Origin: Amycolatopsis sp. cg9
Lineage (GTDB): Bacteria > Actinomycetota > Actinomycetes > Mycobacteriales > Pseudonocardiaceae
Direction of reading: 5' to 3'
Assembly (NCBI RefSeq): GCF_041346945.1
Contig: NZ_CP166850.1
Span: 5,440,501 to 5,504,500 of the forward strand
Length of the DNA stretch: 64,000 bases
The position numbers were made by a program, and so were the translations under genes. This document shows, one piece after another, positions 46,704 through 55,132 of the stretch. Positions within the stretch are counted from its first letter, which is position 1; every line of letters starts with the position of its first letter. The notes beneath the pieces are model-generated. The model was not told the origin of the DNA. It saw only the letters and a program-made list of their open reading frames with translations, and ran no database searches.

Positions 46704-48050
46704 GAACTCGGCGTGGTCGGCCTCGGTCCGGTCGGCGTAGCGGACGGCGTACGCGCCCATCGCCTCGTCGAGCTCGGAGTCGTCGGCGAAGTACCCCGCC
46801 AGGAGCTTCGGGTGCAGCGACCGCGTGTGCGCGCGGGCCAGCAGCGCCCCGGCCAGGCGGCCGTAGTCGTCGAGGTGGTCCTTCTCGAGCTCCGACGGGT
46901 CGATGTCGCCCTTGAGGTTCCGGAACTGCCGGACGATGAACGGCACGCCGTCGATGGTGGTCCAGCCCAGGAGGATGTCGGTTTCGGCCTGGACGAGCCG
47001 GGCACCGTCGACGATGCGCTGCCCTTCGTGGTCCGCCGCGGGCAGGCCGAGGTAGGGCGCCAGTGCCGGCGGTTGCGCCTGTTTCACCTGCAGCACCAGA
47101 TCTTCCTCGTCGTTGCCGTGCAGCAGGGCGACGTAGCTGCGCAGCCCGACGCTGCCGGTGCCGACCACCCGGAAGGCGACGTCGGCGAGCCGGTAGCGCG
47201 CGATCAGCGTCCGCCGCGACTCGCGCAGGGTGTCCACATAGGACACCAGGCCGGCGGCGACGGCTTCGGCGGTCTTCTCGTCGACGTGCGTCAGCACCGG
47301 CGGGTCTTCGACGAACCGGTGGCGTGCGAGGCCGGTCTCGTGGTCGTCGACGCGTTCGGTCCACTTCGCCACGACCTTGGCGCTGGTGTTTTTGCGGGCC
47401 TTCTCGGCGGCGTCGGCGAAGTCGTCGATGAGCTCGTCCGCGCGGGCCTTCGACAGCACCGAGGAGTCCGGCAGGGCGTTCCACGACCGCAGGAACGGCA
47501 GGTCGGCCAGCGCGCGGATGGTCCGGCGGTAGGACTTCACGGCGTCTTCGGCGGCTTCGCGGCAGCCGGCCTCACCGATGCCGCCCTCGCGGCCGGCGAG
47601 CACCAGGCTGGCGGCGAGCCGCTTGAGGTCCCACTCCCACGGGCCCGGCACGGTCTCGTCGAAGTCGTTGATGTCCATCACGATCTTGCCTTCGGGTGTG
47701 CCGTAGAGCCCGAAGTTCGCCGCGTGCGCGTCCCCGCAGAGCTGCGCGGTGAGCCCGGCCGACGGCGTGCCGGCGAGGTCGGCCCCCATCAGCCCGGCGG
47801 CACCGCGGAAGAACGTGAACGGCGACGCGCGCATGCGTTCCCGCCGGAGCTCGGCCAGCTCGGGCAGCCGCCCGGCGTTGCTCGCCTCGAAGTACTGCGC
47901 CGGCGTCGGCCGGTCCGCCCCCGCGGCTTCGTGGTCGTGCACCGCGGCCGGTGTCTTCTCCCGGAGCCGTTTGCCCTGCTCGTACAGCTCGGCCGGCGTC
48001 CCACCACCGGCGCCGACGAGCGGCCGTTCCACCCATTCCCCTGATCCCAT
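46692..48050 (-). CDS. DUF2252 family protein (kinase-like fold)
   Basis: A 452-residue DUF2252 protein. Segments QLCGDAHAANFG and DINDFDETVPGPWEWDL look like the catalytic and metal loops of aminoglycoside-phosphotransferase-like kinases, so phosphotransfer to a small molecule is possible but unproven. The ATG at 48050 is chosen because an earlier Met lies beyond the hairpins at 48057-48127. It overlaps the convergent oxidase gene. Confidence 0.85.
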   Translation of the reverse strand: MGSGEWVERPLVGAGGGTPAELYEQGKRLREKTPAAVHDHEAAGADRPTPAQYFEASNAGRLPELAELRRERMRASPFTFFRGAAGLMGADLAGTPSAGLTAQLCGDAHAANFGLYGTPEGKIVMDINDFDETVPGPWEWDLKRLAASLVLAGREGGIGEAGCREAAEDAVKSYRRTIRALADLPFLRSWNALPDSSVLSKARADELIDDFADAAEKARKNTSAKVVAKWTERVDDHETGLARHRFVEDPPVLTHVDEKTAEAVAAGLVSYVDTLRESRRTLIARYRLADVAFRVVGTGSVGLRSYVALLHGNDEEDLVLQVKQAQPPALAPYLGLPAADHEGQRIVDGARLVQAETDILLGWTTIDGVPFIVRQFRNLKGDIDPSELEKDHLDDYGRLAGALLARAHTRSLHPKLLAGYFADDSELDEAMGAYAVRYADRTEADHAEFSGS

Positions 48051-48056
48051 ACCCGG

Positions 48057-48081
48057 CACAACGTCCGAAGGGGACGTTGTG
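48057..48081 (-). promoter_or_regulatory. hairpin just upstream of the DUF2252 start
   Basis: A 10-bp perfect stem (CACAACGTCC / GGACGTTGTG) with a 5-base loop ends six bases before the chosen DUF2252 ATG. It would sit at the ribosome-binding region of the mRNA, or serve as an operator palindrome. Confidence 0.45.
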
Positions 48082-48083
48082 CT

Positions 48084-48127
48084 CCCGGATGCCGCCGGGG
48101 CGGGAGGCACAGCCGGCGGCATCCGGG
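48084..48127 (-). terminator. hairpin downstream of rocD
   Basis: A perfect 15-bp stem (CCCGGATGCCGCCGG / CCGGCGGCATCCGGG) with a 14-base loop, four bases past the rocD stop. It is probably an intrinsic terminator-like structure; no T-run follows. Confidence 0.55.
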
Positions 48128-48131
48128 TGGT

Positions 48132-49364
48132 TCAGGGGCGGACGACCCCGGCGATCGCGTCGATGCCGCGGTCCAGCTCTTCGCGGGTGATCACCAGCGG
48201 CGGGGCGACGCGCAGCGTGCGCTCGTGCGTCTCCTTGCACAGCACGCCCCGCGCCGACAGCGCCTGCGAAGCTTCCCGGCCGGACGGGCCGCCGGGGGCG
48301 ATGTCGATGCCCGCCCACAGGCCGCGGCCGCGGACCTCGGCCAGCCCGTGGCCGATCAGCTCGGTCAGCCGCGCGTGCAGGTGGGCGCCCAGCTCGGTGG
48401 AGCGCTGCTGGAACTCGCCGGTCTTCAGCAGGCGGACCACCGCGCGGCCGACCGCGCAGGCCAGCGGGTTGCCGCCGAACGTCGAGCCGTGCTCGCCCGG
48501 CTTCAGCACGCCCAGCACGTCGCGGCGGCCGACCACCGCGGACACCGGCAGGATGCCGCCGCCGAGGGCCTTGCCGAGGGTGTACACGTCGGCGCGGACG
48601 CCCTCGTGGTCCAGCGCCAGCACGGTGCCGGTGCGGGCCAGGCCGGACTGGATCTCGTCGGCGATCAGCAGCACGCCGTGCTCGTCGCACGCGGAGCGGA
48701 CCTCGGCGAAGTAGCCCTCCGGCGGCACGATGACTCCGGCCTCGCCCTGCACCGGCTCCAGGAGCACGGCGGCGGTGCGCGGGGTGATCGCGTCGCGCAG
48801 CGCGGCGGCGTCGCCGTACTTCACCGTGACGAAGCCGGGCGTGAACGGGCCGAAGTCGGCGCGCGCGGTCTCGTCGGTCGAAAATGACACGATCGTGGTG
48901 GTCCGGCCGTGGAAGTTCGAGCCGGCGACGATGATCTCGGCGGTGCCGTCCGGCACGCCCTTGACCTGGTGCGCCCACTTCCGGGCGACCTTCACCGCGG
49001 ACTCGACGGCCTCGGCGCCGGAGTTCATCGGCAGCACCAGCTCGGTGCCGGTCAGCTCGGCCAGCTCCCGGCAGAACAGGCCCAGCTGGTCGTGGTGGAA
49101 CGCGCGCGAGGTCAGCGTGACGCGGCCGAGCTGCTCGACGGCGGCGGCGACCAGGTCCGGGTGGCGGTGGCCGAAGTTCAGGGCCGAGTACCCGGAAAGG
49201 AAGTCGAGGTAGGACTTGCCCTCGACGTCGGTCACCGAGGCACCGGCGGCTTCGGCGATCACGACGGGCAGCGGGTGGTAGTTGTGCGTGCTCCAGCGCT
49301 CGTCGAGCTCGATGAAGCTCGCTGCGGAGGGGGCGGCGGTCTCCCGGCCGGCGAACGTCGTCAT
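48132..49364 (-). CDS. rocD: ornithine aminotransferase
   Basis: A 410-residue class III PLP aminotransferase converting ornithine to glutamate semialdehyde. The PLP lysine is in YTLGKALGGGILP. Other markers are MNSGAEAVESAVKVARKW, LLIADEIQSGLARTG and HGSTFGGNPLACAV. Its product feeds the same pathway as the pruA/putB genes 15 kb away. Divergent from ppk2 by 161 bases. Confidence 0.93.
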   Translation of the reverse strand: MTTFAGRETAAPSAASFIELDERWSTHNYHPLPVVIAEAAGASVTDVEGKSYLDFLSGYSALNFGHRHPDLVAAAVEQLGRVTLTSRAFHHDQLGLFCRELAELTGTELVLPMNSGAEAVESAVKVARKWAHQVKGVPDGTAEIIVAGSNFHGRTTTIVSFSTDETARADFGPFTPGFVTVKYGDAAALRDAITPRTAAVLLEPVQGEAGVIVPPEGYFAEVRSACDEHGVLLIADEIQSGLARTGTVLALDHEGVRADVYTLGKALGGGILPVSAVVGRRDVLGVLKPGEHGSTFGGNPLACAVGRAVVRLLKTGEFQQRSTELGAHLHARLTELIGHGLAEVRGRGLWAGIDIAPGGPSGREASQALSARGVLCKETHERTLRVAPPLVITREELDRGIDAIAGVVRP

Positions 49365-49525
49365 GCGTTCAGGTTAAAGGCAGGACACGCAGAATTCAGC
49401 CGGGAATCGTTGCTTTCACCCGTTGTTCGTTGCGCACTTCCGGGCGTCGACCCCCGAAACGCTGCGGGCGGCAGGCCGGGACTCTTCGCCAGGAAAGCCG
49501 CGGCCTGAGCAGGTAGTTTCGCGGG

Positions 49526-50377
49526 ATGGCGAAGAACGACGCAGGAAGCCGGGTCCGGGACGCGTTGCGCATCGACGGGGAGCTGCCGGACCCGGGCTCG
49601 ACGCCGGTCGGCCCCGGCAAGAAGCCCAAGGCCCTCGCCAAGCTGGACGGTGCGGGCGAGCGGCTGTCCGGGCTGCAGGAGTCGCTCTACGCCGAGGGCG
49701 CCGGCGGCGGCACCCGCAGCGTCCTGCTCGTGCTGCAGGGCATGGACACCTCCGGCAAGGGCGGCACCGTGTCGCACGTGCTCGGCCTGGTCAACCCGAT
49801 GGGCGTCCGCTACGCCGGGTTCAAGGCGCCGACGGCCGCCGAGCGACGGCACCACTACCTCTGGCGGATCCGCAAGCAGCTGCCGTCGGCCGGGCAGATC
49901 GGCGTCTTCGACCGCTCGCACTACGAGGACATCCTGGTCCCGCGCGTGACCGGGCTGCTCACCGCGGCCGAGCGGCGCCGCCGCTACACCGAGATCAACG
50001 CCTTCGAGAAGGAGCTGGCCGACGCGGGCACGACCGTCGTCAAGGTGTTCCTGCACCTCTCGCCGGAAGAGCAGCTCAAGCGGCTGAAGGCCCGGCTGGA
50101 GACCCCCGAGAAGCACTGGAAGTACAACCCCGGCGACCTCGAAGCGCGTTCGCACTGGCCCGCCTACCAGGAGGCCTACGCGGACATCTTCAAGCGCACC
50201 TCGACCGGCGGCGCGCCCTGGTACGCGGTGCCCGCCGACCACAAGTGGTACCGCAACTGGGCGGTCGCCGAGCTGCTCATCGAGACCCTCGCCGAGCTGA
50301 AGCCGCGGTTCCCGGAGCCGGACTACGACGTCGACGCGGAGCTGGCGAAGCTGAAGGGTGTTGGCGTCCCGTCGTGA
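49526..50377 (+). CDS. ppk2: polyphosphate kinase 2 family protein
   Basis: A 283-residue PPK2 enzyme using polyphosphate to phosphorylate nucleotides. Walker A is QGMDTSGKGGT (71-81), Walker B is FDRSHYEDILVPRV, and the lid segment is LKARLETPEKHWKYNPGDLEARSHW (seen as RLETPEKHWKYN). The length is that of the class acting on (d)NMPs or NDPs, but the class is not determined. ATG start. Confidence 0.93.
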   Translation: MAKNDAGSRVRDALRIDGELPDPGSTPVGPGKKPKALAKLDGAGERLSGLQESLYAEGAGGGTRSVLLVLQGMDTSGKGGTVSHVLGLVNPMGVRYAGFKAPTAAERRHHYLWRIRKQLPSAGQIGVFDRSHYEDILVPRVTGLLTAAERRRRYTEINAFEKELADAGTTVVKVFLHLSPEEQLKRLKARLETPEKHWKYNPGDLEARSHWPAYQEAYADIFKRTSTGGAPWYAVPADHKWYRNWAVAELLIETLAELKPRFPEPDYDVDAELAKLKGVGVPS

Positions 50378-50397
50378 TCGTCTGAAAGAGTGCGGGC

Positions 50398-52503
50398 GTG
50401 ACCGATGTCGACGACCTCCCGTTCCTCCGCAAGCAGGCCCGTACCCAGCGCTTCACCCTCGGCGCGCCGAAGGAGTTCCGGGTCGCCCCGGACGGCTCCC
50501 GCGTGCTGTTCCTGCGCGCGGAGTCGGGCACCGACCCCCGGCACAGCCTCTGGGCGGCCGACCTGGCGACCGGCACCGAGACCAAGCTCGTCGACGCCGC
50601 CGAGCTGCTGCCCGGCGAGGAGGAGCTGCCCGCCGAGGAGCGGGCGCGGCGTGAGCGGGCCCGCGAGACCGGCGGCGGTGTCGTGCACTACGGCGTCGAC
50701 GCGGCCTTCACCGTCGCGGTGTTCTCGCTTTCGGGCAAGCTCTACACCCTGGACCTCGCGTCCGGCGAGGTGACGCTGCGCGTCGACGGTTCGGTCATCG
50801 ACCCGCGGCCCAGCCCGGCCGGCACGCACGTCGCCTACGTCCAGGACCGGCGGCTGCACGTGCTGGAGCTGGCCACCGGCGCCGACCGCGTGCTCGTCGA
50901 AGAGGACGGCGAAGACATCGCCTGGGGCCTGGCCGAGTTCATCGCGGCCGAGGAGATGGACCGCACCCGGGGCTACTGGTGGGCCCCGGACGGCCGCAGC
51001 GTCCTGGCCGAGCGCTCGGACCGCGGCCCGGTGCCGCGCTGGACCATCGCCGACCCCGCCAACCCGCAGCACCCGGCGAACGTCGTCGCCTACCCGGCCG
51101 CGGGCACCACGAACGCGCTCGTGTCGCTGGCGGTGCTCGGCCTGGACGGCTCCCGCGTCGACGTCGAGCCGGGGGAGTGGGAGTACCTGGCCTCGGTGCA
51201 CTGGTCGGCGGGCGGCGCGCCGCTGCTCGCCGTCCAGCCGCGCGACCAGAAGCGCATGGACGTCCTCGCGCTCGACGTCGCCGACGGCTCGACGTCGGTC
51301 GTGCACACCGCGGCCGACCAGCACTGGATCGACATCGTCGGCGGGGTCCCGGCGTGGACGCCGGACGGCCGCCTGGTCACCGAAGGCATGGTGGACGGCG
51401 ACCACCGGCTGTTCGTCGGCGGCGAGGCCGTCACCCCGGCCGGGCTGCAGCTGCGCGCGGTGCTCGACGTCGGCGAGGAGATCCTCTTCAGCGCGTCCGA
51501 GGCCGACCCGACGCAGATCCACGTCTTCCGGACCGAGGGCGCTTCGGTGCGGCGCCTGTCCACTGTGGACGGCGTGCACCACGGCTCCGGGTCGGCGTCG
51601 GTCACGGTGCTCTCGTCGTGGAGCCTGGAGCACAGCGGGCCGCGCGTTTCGGTGCTGCGGGACGGCTCGCCGGTGGCGACGATTGCCGTGTCCACTGTGG
51701 ACCCGGACATCGTGCCGAACCTGACCTGGCTGACGCTGGGCGAGCGCGGCCTGCGCGCGGCCCTGCTGCTGCCGCGCGGCTACGAGCCGAGCGAAGGCAA
51801 GCTGCCGGTGCTGCTCGACCCGTACGGCGGGCCGCACGCCCAGCGCGTGCTGCAGAGCCGCAACGCGTTCCTGACCTCGCAGTGGCTGGCCGACCAGGGC
51901 TTCGCGGTGCTCGTCGCGGACGGCCGCGGCACGCCCGGGCGCGGCGCGGTGTGGGAGCGCGAGATCCACGGCCGCCTCGCCGACGTCACGCTGGCCGACC
52001 AGGTGGACGCCGTGCAGGCGGCGGCCGCGCAGTTCCCGGAGCTGGACCTCGAGCGGGTGGCCATCCGCGGCTGGTCCTACGGCGGGTACCTGTCGGCGCT
52101 CGCGGTGCTGCGGCGCCCCGACGTGTTCCACGCGGCGGTCGCGGGCGCGCCGGTCACCGACTGGTCGCTGTACGACACGCACTACACCGAGCGCTACCTC
52201 GGCACGCCGCAGGACGAGCCGGAAAGCTACGCGCACAACTCGCTGATCGAGAGCGCCGCCGAGCTGAGCCGCGCGCTGCTCATCGTGCACGGGCTGGCCG
52301 ACGACAACGTCTTCGTCGCCCACGCCCTGCGGCTGTCGTCGGCGCTGCTGGCGAAGGGGCGCCCGCACGTCTTCCTGCCGCTGGCGGGCGCCACCCACAT
52401 GACGCCGCAGGCCGAAGAGGTCGCGGAGAACCTGATGCGCACGCAGGTGGACTGGCTGCTGCGCGAGCTTTCCGCCGTCGCCGTCGACAAGGAGAACGCA
52501 TGA
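50398..52503 (+). CDS. S9-family serine peptidase (dipeptidyl-peptidase IV-like)
   Basis: A 701-residue peptidase with a beta-propeller N-terminal region (about 1-440) and an alpha/beta-hydrolase C-terminal domain. The catalytic serine is Ser560 in RGWSYGGYLSAL. The acid lies near residue 635 in HGLADDNVF and the histidine is about 667 in GATHMTPQ. DPP-IV-like N-terminal motif ELSDAA is absent, but FIAAEEMDRTRGYWW is typical of the family. Cytoplasmic, no signal. ATGA overlap with the next gene. Confidence 0.93.
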   Translation: MTDVDDLPFLRKQARTQRFTLGAPKEFRVAPDGSRVLFLRAESGTDPRHSLWAADLATGTETKLVDAAELLPGEEELPAEERARRERARETGGGVVHYGVDAAFTVAVFSLSGKLYTLDLASGEVTLRVDGSVIDPRPSPAGTHVAYVQDRRLHVLELATGADRVLVEEDGEDIAWGLAEFIAAEEMDRTRGYWWAPDGRSVLAERSDRGPVPRWTIADPANPQHPANVVAYPAAGTTNALVSLAVLGLDGSRVDVEPGEWEYLASVHWSAGGAPLLAVQPRDQKRMDVLALDVADGSTSVVHTAADQHWIDIVGGVPAWTPDGRLVTEGMVDGDHRLFVGGEAVTPAGLQLRAVLDVGEEILFSASEADPTQIHVFRTEGASVRRLSTVDGVHHGSGSASVTVLSSWSLEHSGPRVSVLRDGSPVATIAVSTVDPDIVPNLTWLTLGERGLRAALLLPRGYEPSEGKLPVLLDPYGGPHAQRVLQSRNAFLTSQWLADQGFAVLVADGRGTPGRGAVWEREIHGRLADVTLADQVDAVQAAAAQFPELDLERVAIRGWSYGGYLSALAVLRRPDVFHAAVAGAPVTDWSLYDTHYTERYLGTPQDEPESYAHNSLIESAAELSRALLIVHGLADDNVFVAHALRLSSALLAKGRPHVFLPLAGATHMTPQAEEVAENLMRTQVDWLLRELSAVAVDKENA

Positions 52504-53450
52504 CTCGCTGGGGCCTCACGATCCCGCTGACCGGGGTGCCGCTGGCCGCGCACCGCGAGCTGGTGGAGCAGCTGCCGGACCTGGGTTACACCGACGCGTG
52601 GACCGCGGAAACGGCGGGCACGGACGCCTTCACACCGCTCGTGCTCGCCTCGCAGTGGGCGCCCCAGCTGCGGCTGGGCACGGCGATCGTGCCGGTGTAC
52701 ACCCGCGGCCCGGGCCTGCTGGCGATGCAGGCGGCGACGGTCGCGGAGCTGGCCCCCGGCCGGTTCGTCCTCGGCATCGGCGCGTCGTCCCCGGTGATCG
52801 TCTCCAACTGGAACGCGGCCGCGTTCGAAGAGCCGTTCGCGCGCTCGCGGGACACGCTGCGCTTCCTGCGTTCGGCGCTGGCGGGGGAGAAGGTCAGCGA
52901 AAAGTACGACACGTTCGCCGTCTCGAAGTTCCGCCTGGAGCGCCCGGCCGACCCGCCGCCGTCGATCATGCTGGCCGCCCTGCGCCCGGGCATGCTGCGC
53001 CTGGCGGCCCGCGAGGCGGACGGCGCGATCACCAACTGGCTGGCGGCTTCGGACGTGCCCAAGGTCCGGTCGGTGCTCGGCCCGGACGCCGAACTGGCGG
53101 CCCGCATCTTCGTCTGCCCGACGGAGGACGCCGACGCGGCGCGCGGCCTGGGCCGGATGCTGATCTCGAGCTACCTGACGGTCCCGGTGTACGCGGCGTT
53201 CCACGACTGGCTCGGCCGCGGTGAGGCGCTGGCCCCGATGCACGAAGCGTGGGCGGCGGGGGACCGGCAGAAGGCGAACCAGGTGATCCCGGATTCGGTG
53301 GTGGACGAGCTGGTGATCCACGGCAGCGTCGAGTCGTGCCGGGAGCAGGTGAAGTCCTATGTGGACAACGGGCTGACGACGCCGATCATCGCGCTGCTGC
53401 CCACGGGCGGGGACCCGTTCGAGCAGGTGCGCGGCCTGGCACCGCGCTGA
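52500..53450 (+). CDS. LLM-class F420-type oxidoreductase
   Basis: A 316-residue luciferase-like oxidoreductase. Motifs: GYTDAWTAETAGTDAFTPLVLASQW (seen as YTDAWTAETAGTDAF), LRLGTAIVPVYTRGPGLLAMQAATVAELAPGRFVLGIGASSP. The pattern resembles F420-dependent LLM enzymes of actinobacteria. ATG starts within the peptidase stop codon (ATGA), so the two are co-translated. The substrate is unknown. Confidence 0.9.
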   Translation: MTRWGLTIPLTGVPLAAHRELVEQLPDLGYTDAWTAETAGTDAFTPLVLASQWAPQLRLGTAIVPVYTRGPGLLAMQAATVAELAPGRFVLGIGASSPVIVSNWNAAAFEEPFARSRDTLRFLRSALAGEKVSEKYDTFAVSKFRLERPADPPPSIMLAALRPGMLRLAAREADGAITNWLAASDVPKVRSVLGPDAELAARIFVCPTEDADAARGLGRMLISSYLTVPVYAAFHDWLGRGEALAPMHEAWAAGDRQKANQVIPDSVVDELVIHGSVESCREQVKSYVDNGLTTPIIALLPTGGDPFEQVRGLAPR

Positions 53451-53505
53451 TATTCCGTTGCCCGTCTCCGGGGCCGGGTGTTTCCTGGCCCCGGAGGAGG
53501 GACGG

Positions 53506-53883
53506 ATGAGACGGAAGGCGCCGCCGGAGAAGAAGCGGCTCAGCTACCGCAAGGACCGGCGCGACGCGTACGGCGAGAACGACAAGTCGTCGCGGAAGAA
53601 CTTGGCGCGCAGCAAGGCGTTCGCGCGCCGGAGCAACCGGGCGCGGGAAAGCCTGGCGTTGCGCGCTGCGACGGGCACCCCGGACGAGGTCCGCGCCGAA
53701 GCGGCCGAGCTGAGGCTGCTGGGGAAACGCCGCCGGGTGAAGCGCAAGGGGCCGGACATCCCGCTCGCCGAGTACGTGGCGCGGAAGGTCGAACGCCGCG
53801 CCGAGCGGGAAGAGGGCCGGGCCGGGCGCCTGGACGCGGCGCTCGCCCGCGTGCAGCGGCGGCTGGGCCGCCCGGACCGCTAG
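53506..53883 (+). CDS. small very basic protein
   Basis: A 125-residue protein rich in Arg, Lys and Ala (RRKAPPEKKRLSYRKDRRDAYGEN at the start, ARKVERRAEREEGRAGRLDAAL later). Helical and strongly positively charged, so nucleic-acid or ribosome binding is plausible, but no family is recognised. The ATG at 53506 follows a GGAGGAGGG site. Its stop overlaps the convergent crcB stop by four bases. Confidence 0.72.
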   Translation: MRRKAPPEKKRLSYRKDRRDAYGENDKSSRKNLARSKAFARRSNRARESLALRAATGTPDEVRAEAAELRLLGKRRRVKRKGPDIPLAEYVARKVERRAEREEGRAGRLDAALARVQRRLGRPDR

Positions 53884-54254
53884 GCGAAGACCGCGGTCGC
53901 GAGGAGCAGGCCGAGAGCGCCCGAGGCGAGGCCCGCGACCACCGTCACCACCACGTTGAGCACCGCGTACAGGCGCGTCTTCTCCAGGAACAGGCGGACC
54001 GTCTCGTAGCCGAACGTCGAGAACGTCGTCAGGCCGCCGCAGAAGCCCACCGCCACCAGCGACCGGACCGACGACGGCTCCGCGCCGTGCAGGAGCCAGC
54101 CGCTCAGGAAGCCCAGGATGAGCGAGCCCGCGATGTTGACCGTCAGCGTGCCGAAGGGGAACGGCGAATCCCGCCACGCCTGGACGCGGCGGTCGGTCAG
54201 GTAGCGCAGGATCGAGCCGGCCGCTCCGCCGAGGGCGACCAGGAGCGGCGTCAC
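53880..54254 (-). CDS. crcB: fluoride ion channel CrcB (copy 1)
   Basis: A 124-residue, four-helix fluoride exporter. Family motifs: [37 protein letters not shown] (seen as [11 protein letters not shown]) and [19 protein letters not shown]. Such channels work as dual-topology dimers. The two copies here (with 54583-54981) may form a heterodimer. GTGA overlap with the DUF190 gene. Confidence 0.95.
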   Translation of the reverse strand: MTPLLVALGGAAGSILRYLTDRRVQAWRDSPFPFGTLTVNIAGSLILGFLSGWLLHGAEPSSVRSLVAVGFCGGLTTFSTFGYETVRLFLEKTRLYAVLNVVVTVVAGLASGALGLLLATAVFA

Positions 54255-54583
54255 TCCGTCCGTCCCACGTGGCGGACCACCTCGACCTGGTCGAGCGTCA
54301 CCAGGCCCTCGCCGATGAGCTCGTCCAGCTGCGGCAGGAACGCGCGGAGCTTCTCCTCGGCGTCGATGATCACGATGACCATCGGCAGGTCCTCCGACAG
54401 CGACAGGATCCGCGTCGTGTGGATCAGCGACGAAGCGCCGTAGCCCTCGACGCCGCGAAGCACCGAAGCGCCCGCGAGGCCGGCGTCGCGGGCCCGGCGG
54501 ACGATCTCGTGGTAGAGCGGCTTGTGGTGCCAGTGGTCGTCCTCGCCGAGGTAGATCGTCAGGCGGGTGGCCGGTCCTTCCAT
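54251..54583 (-). CDS. DUF190 family protein
   Basis: A 110-residue DUF190 protein with a ferredoxin-like or GlnB-like fold. Segments: [43 protein letters not shown] (seen as [19 protein letters not shown] and [11 protein letters not shown]). DUF190 genes are commonly placed with crcB, and a regulatory or ligand-sensing role has been suggested for them. It starts on an ATG that shares one base with the upstream crcB stop. Confidence 0.9.
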   Translation of the reverse strand: MEGPATRLTIYLGEDDHWHHKPLYHEIVRRARDAGLAGASVLRGVEGYGASSLIHTTRILSLSEDLPMVIVIIDAEEKLRAFLPQLDELIGEGLVTLDQVEVVRHVGRTE

Positions 54584-54981
54584 CAGCGTCCCTTCCGGAT
54601 CGCGCGGGTCGCCGTCAGCCCGGCGGTCACCGCTGCCAGGCACAGCGCCAGCGACGCCGCCACGTACAGCAGCGAACCCAGTATCCGCCCGGTCGTGGCC
54701 GCGTCGAGGGTGTCGGTCACGAACGTGGAGAACGTCGTGAAGCCGCCGAGGACGCCGACGCCGAGGAACGGCCGGAGCAGGTGGTGGGGGCGCGCGGTGG
54801 TGGTCAGGAACGCCATCAGGACGCCGATGAGCAGGCAGCCGAGCGCGTTGGTGAGCAGCGTCGCGACGGCGAACTCGCCGCGCGCGTGCGGGATCGCGAC
54901 GGACAGCCCGTACCGGGACAGGCTGCCCAGCGCGCCGCCCGCGCCGATCGCGAGCAGGACGTCCCACCGGGTCGCGGGCAC
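54583..54981 (-). CDS. crcB: fluoride ion channel CrcB (copy 2)
   Basis: A 132-residue CrcB paralogue. Motifs: [39 protein letters not shown] and [21 protein letters not shown]. The GTG at 54981 is chosen because GGAGGTGATC lies six bases before it; a longer frame begins with atypical residues. It is first in the crcB-DUF190-crcB operon. Confidence 0.92.
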   Translation of the reverse strand: MPATRWDVLLAIGAGGALGSLSRYGLSVAIPHARGEFAVATLLTNALGCLLIGVLMAFLTTTARPHHLLRPFLGVGVLGGFTTFSTFVTDTLDAATTGRILGSLLYVAASLALCLAAVTAGLTATRAIRKGR

Positions 54982-55100
54982 GCTGATCACCTCCGAGGCC
55001 GAACCTACTCCCGATGGCCGACGCGTCCCCGCCACCCGGTCGAGCATGCTGGACGGGGCCGCGTGACAGGCAGCCGTCGGTCGCCGTACTGTTGCTCAGC

Positions 55101-55119
55101 GTAGGCAAGGCAACCCTAA
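55101..55119 (+). promoter_or_regulatory. probable IdeR/DmdR iron box
   Basis: The 19-mer GTAGGCAAGGCAACCCTAA matches the actinobacterial iron-regulator consensus TTAGGTTAGGCTAACCTAA at about 14 of 19 positions. It ends 13 bases before the decarboxylase start. Iron-loaded IdeR/DmdR repression of the operon would follow from established knowledge of this motif. Confidence 0.65.
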
Positions 55120-55132
55120 GGAAGGCGGGTAC

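Noticed and set aside
54982..55100. Fluoride riboswitch upstream of crcB
   Set aside because: I looked for the crcB motif in the leader of the minus-strand operon but saw no convincing match; a covariance search would settle it.
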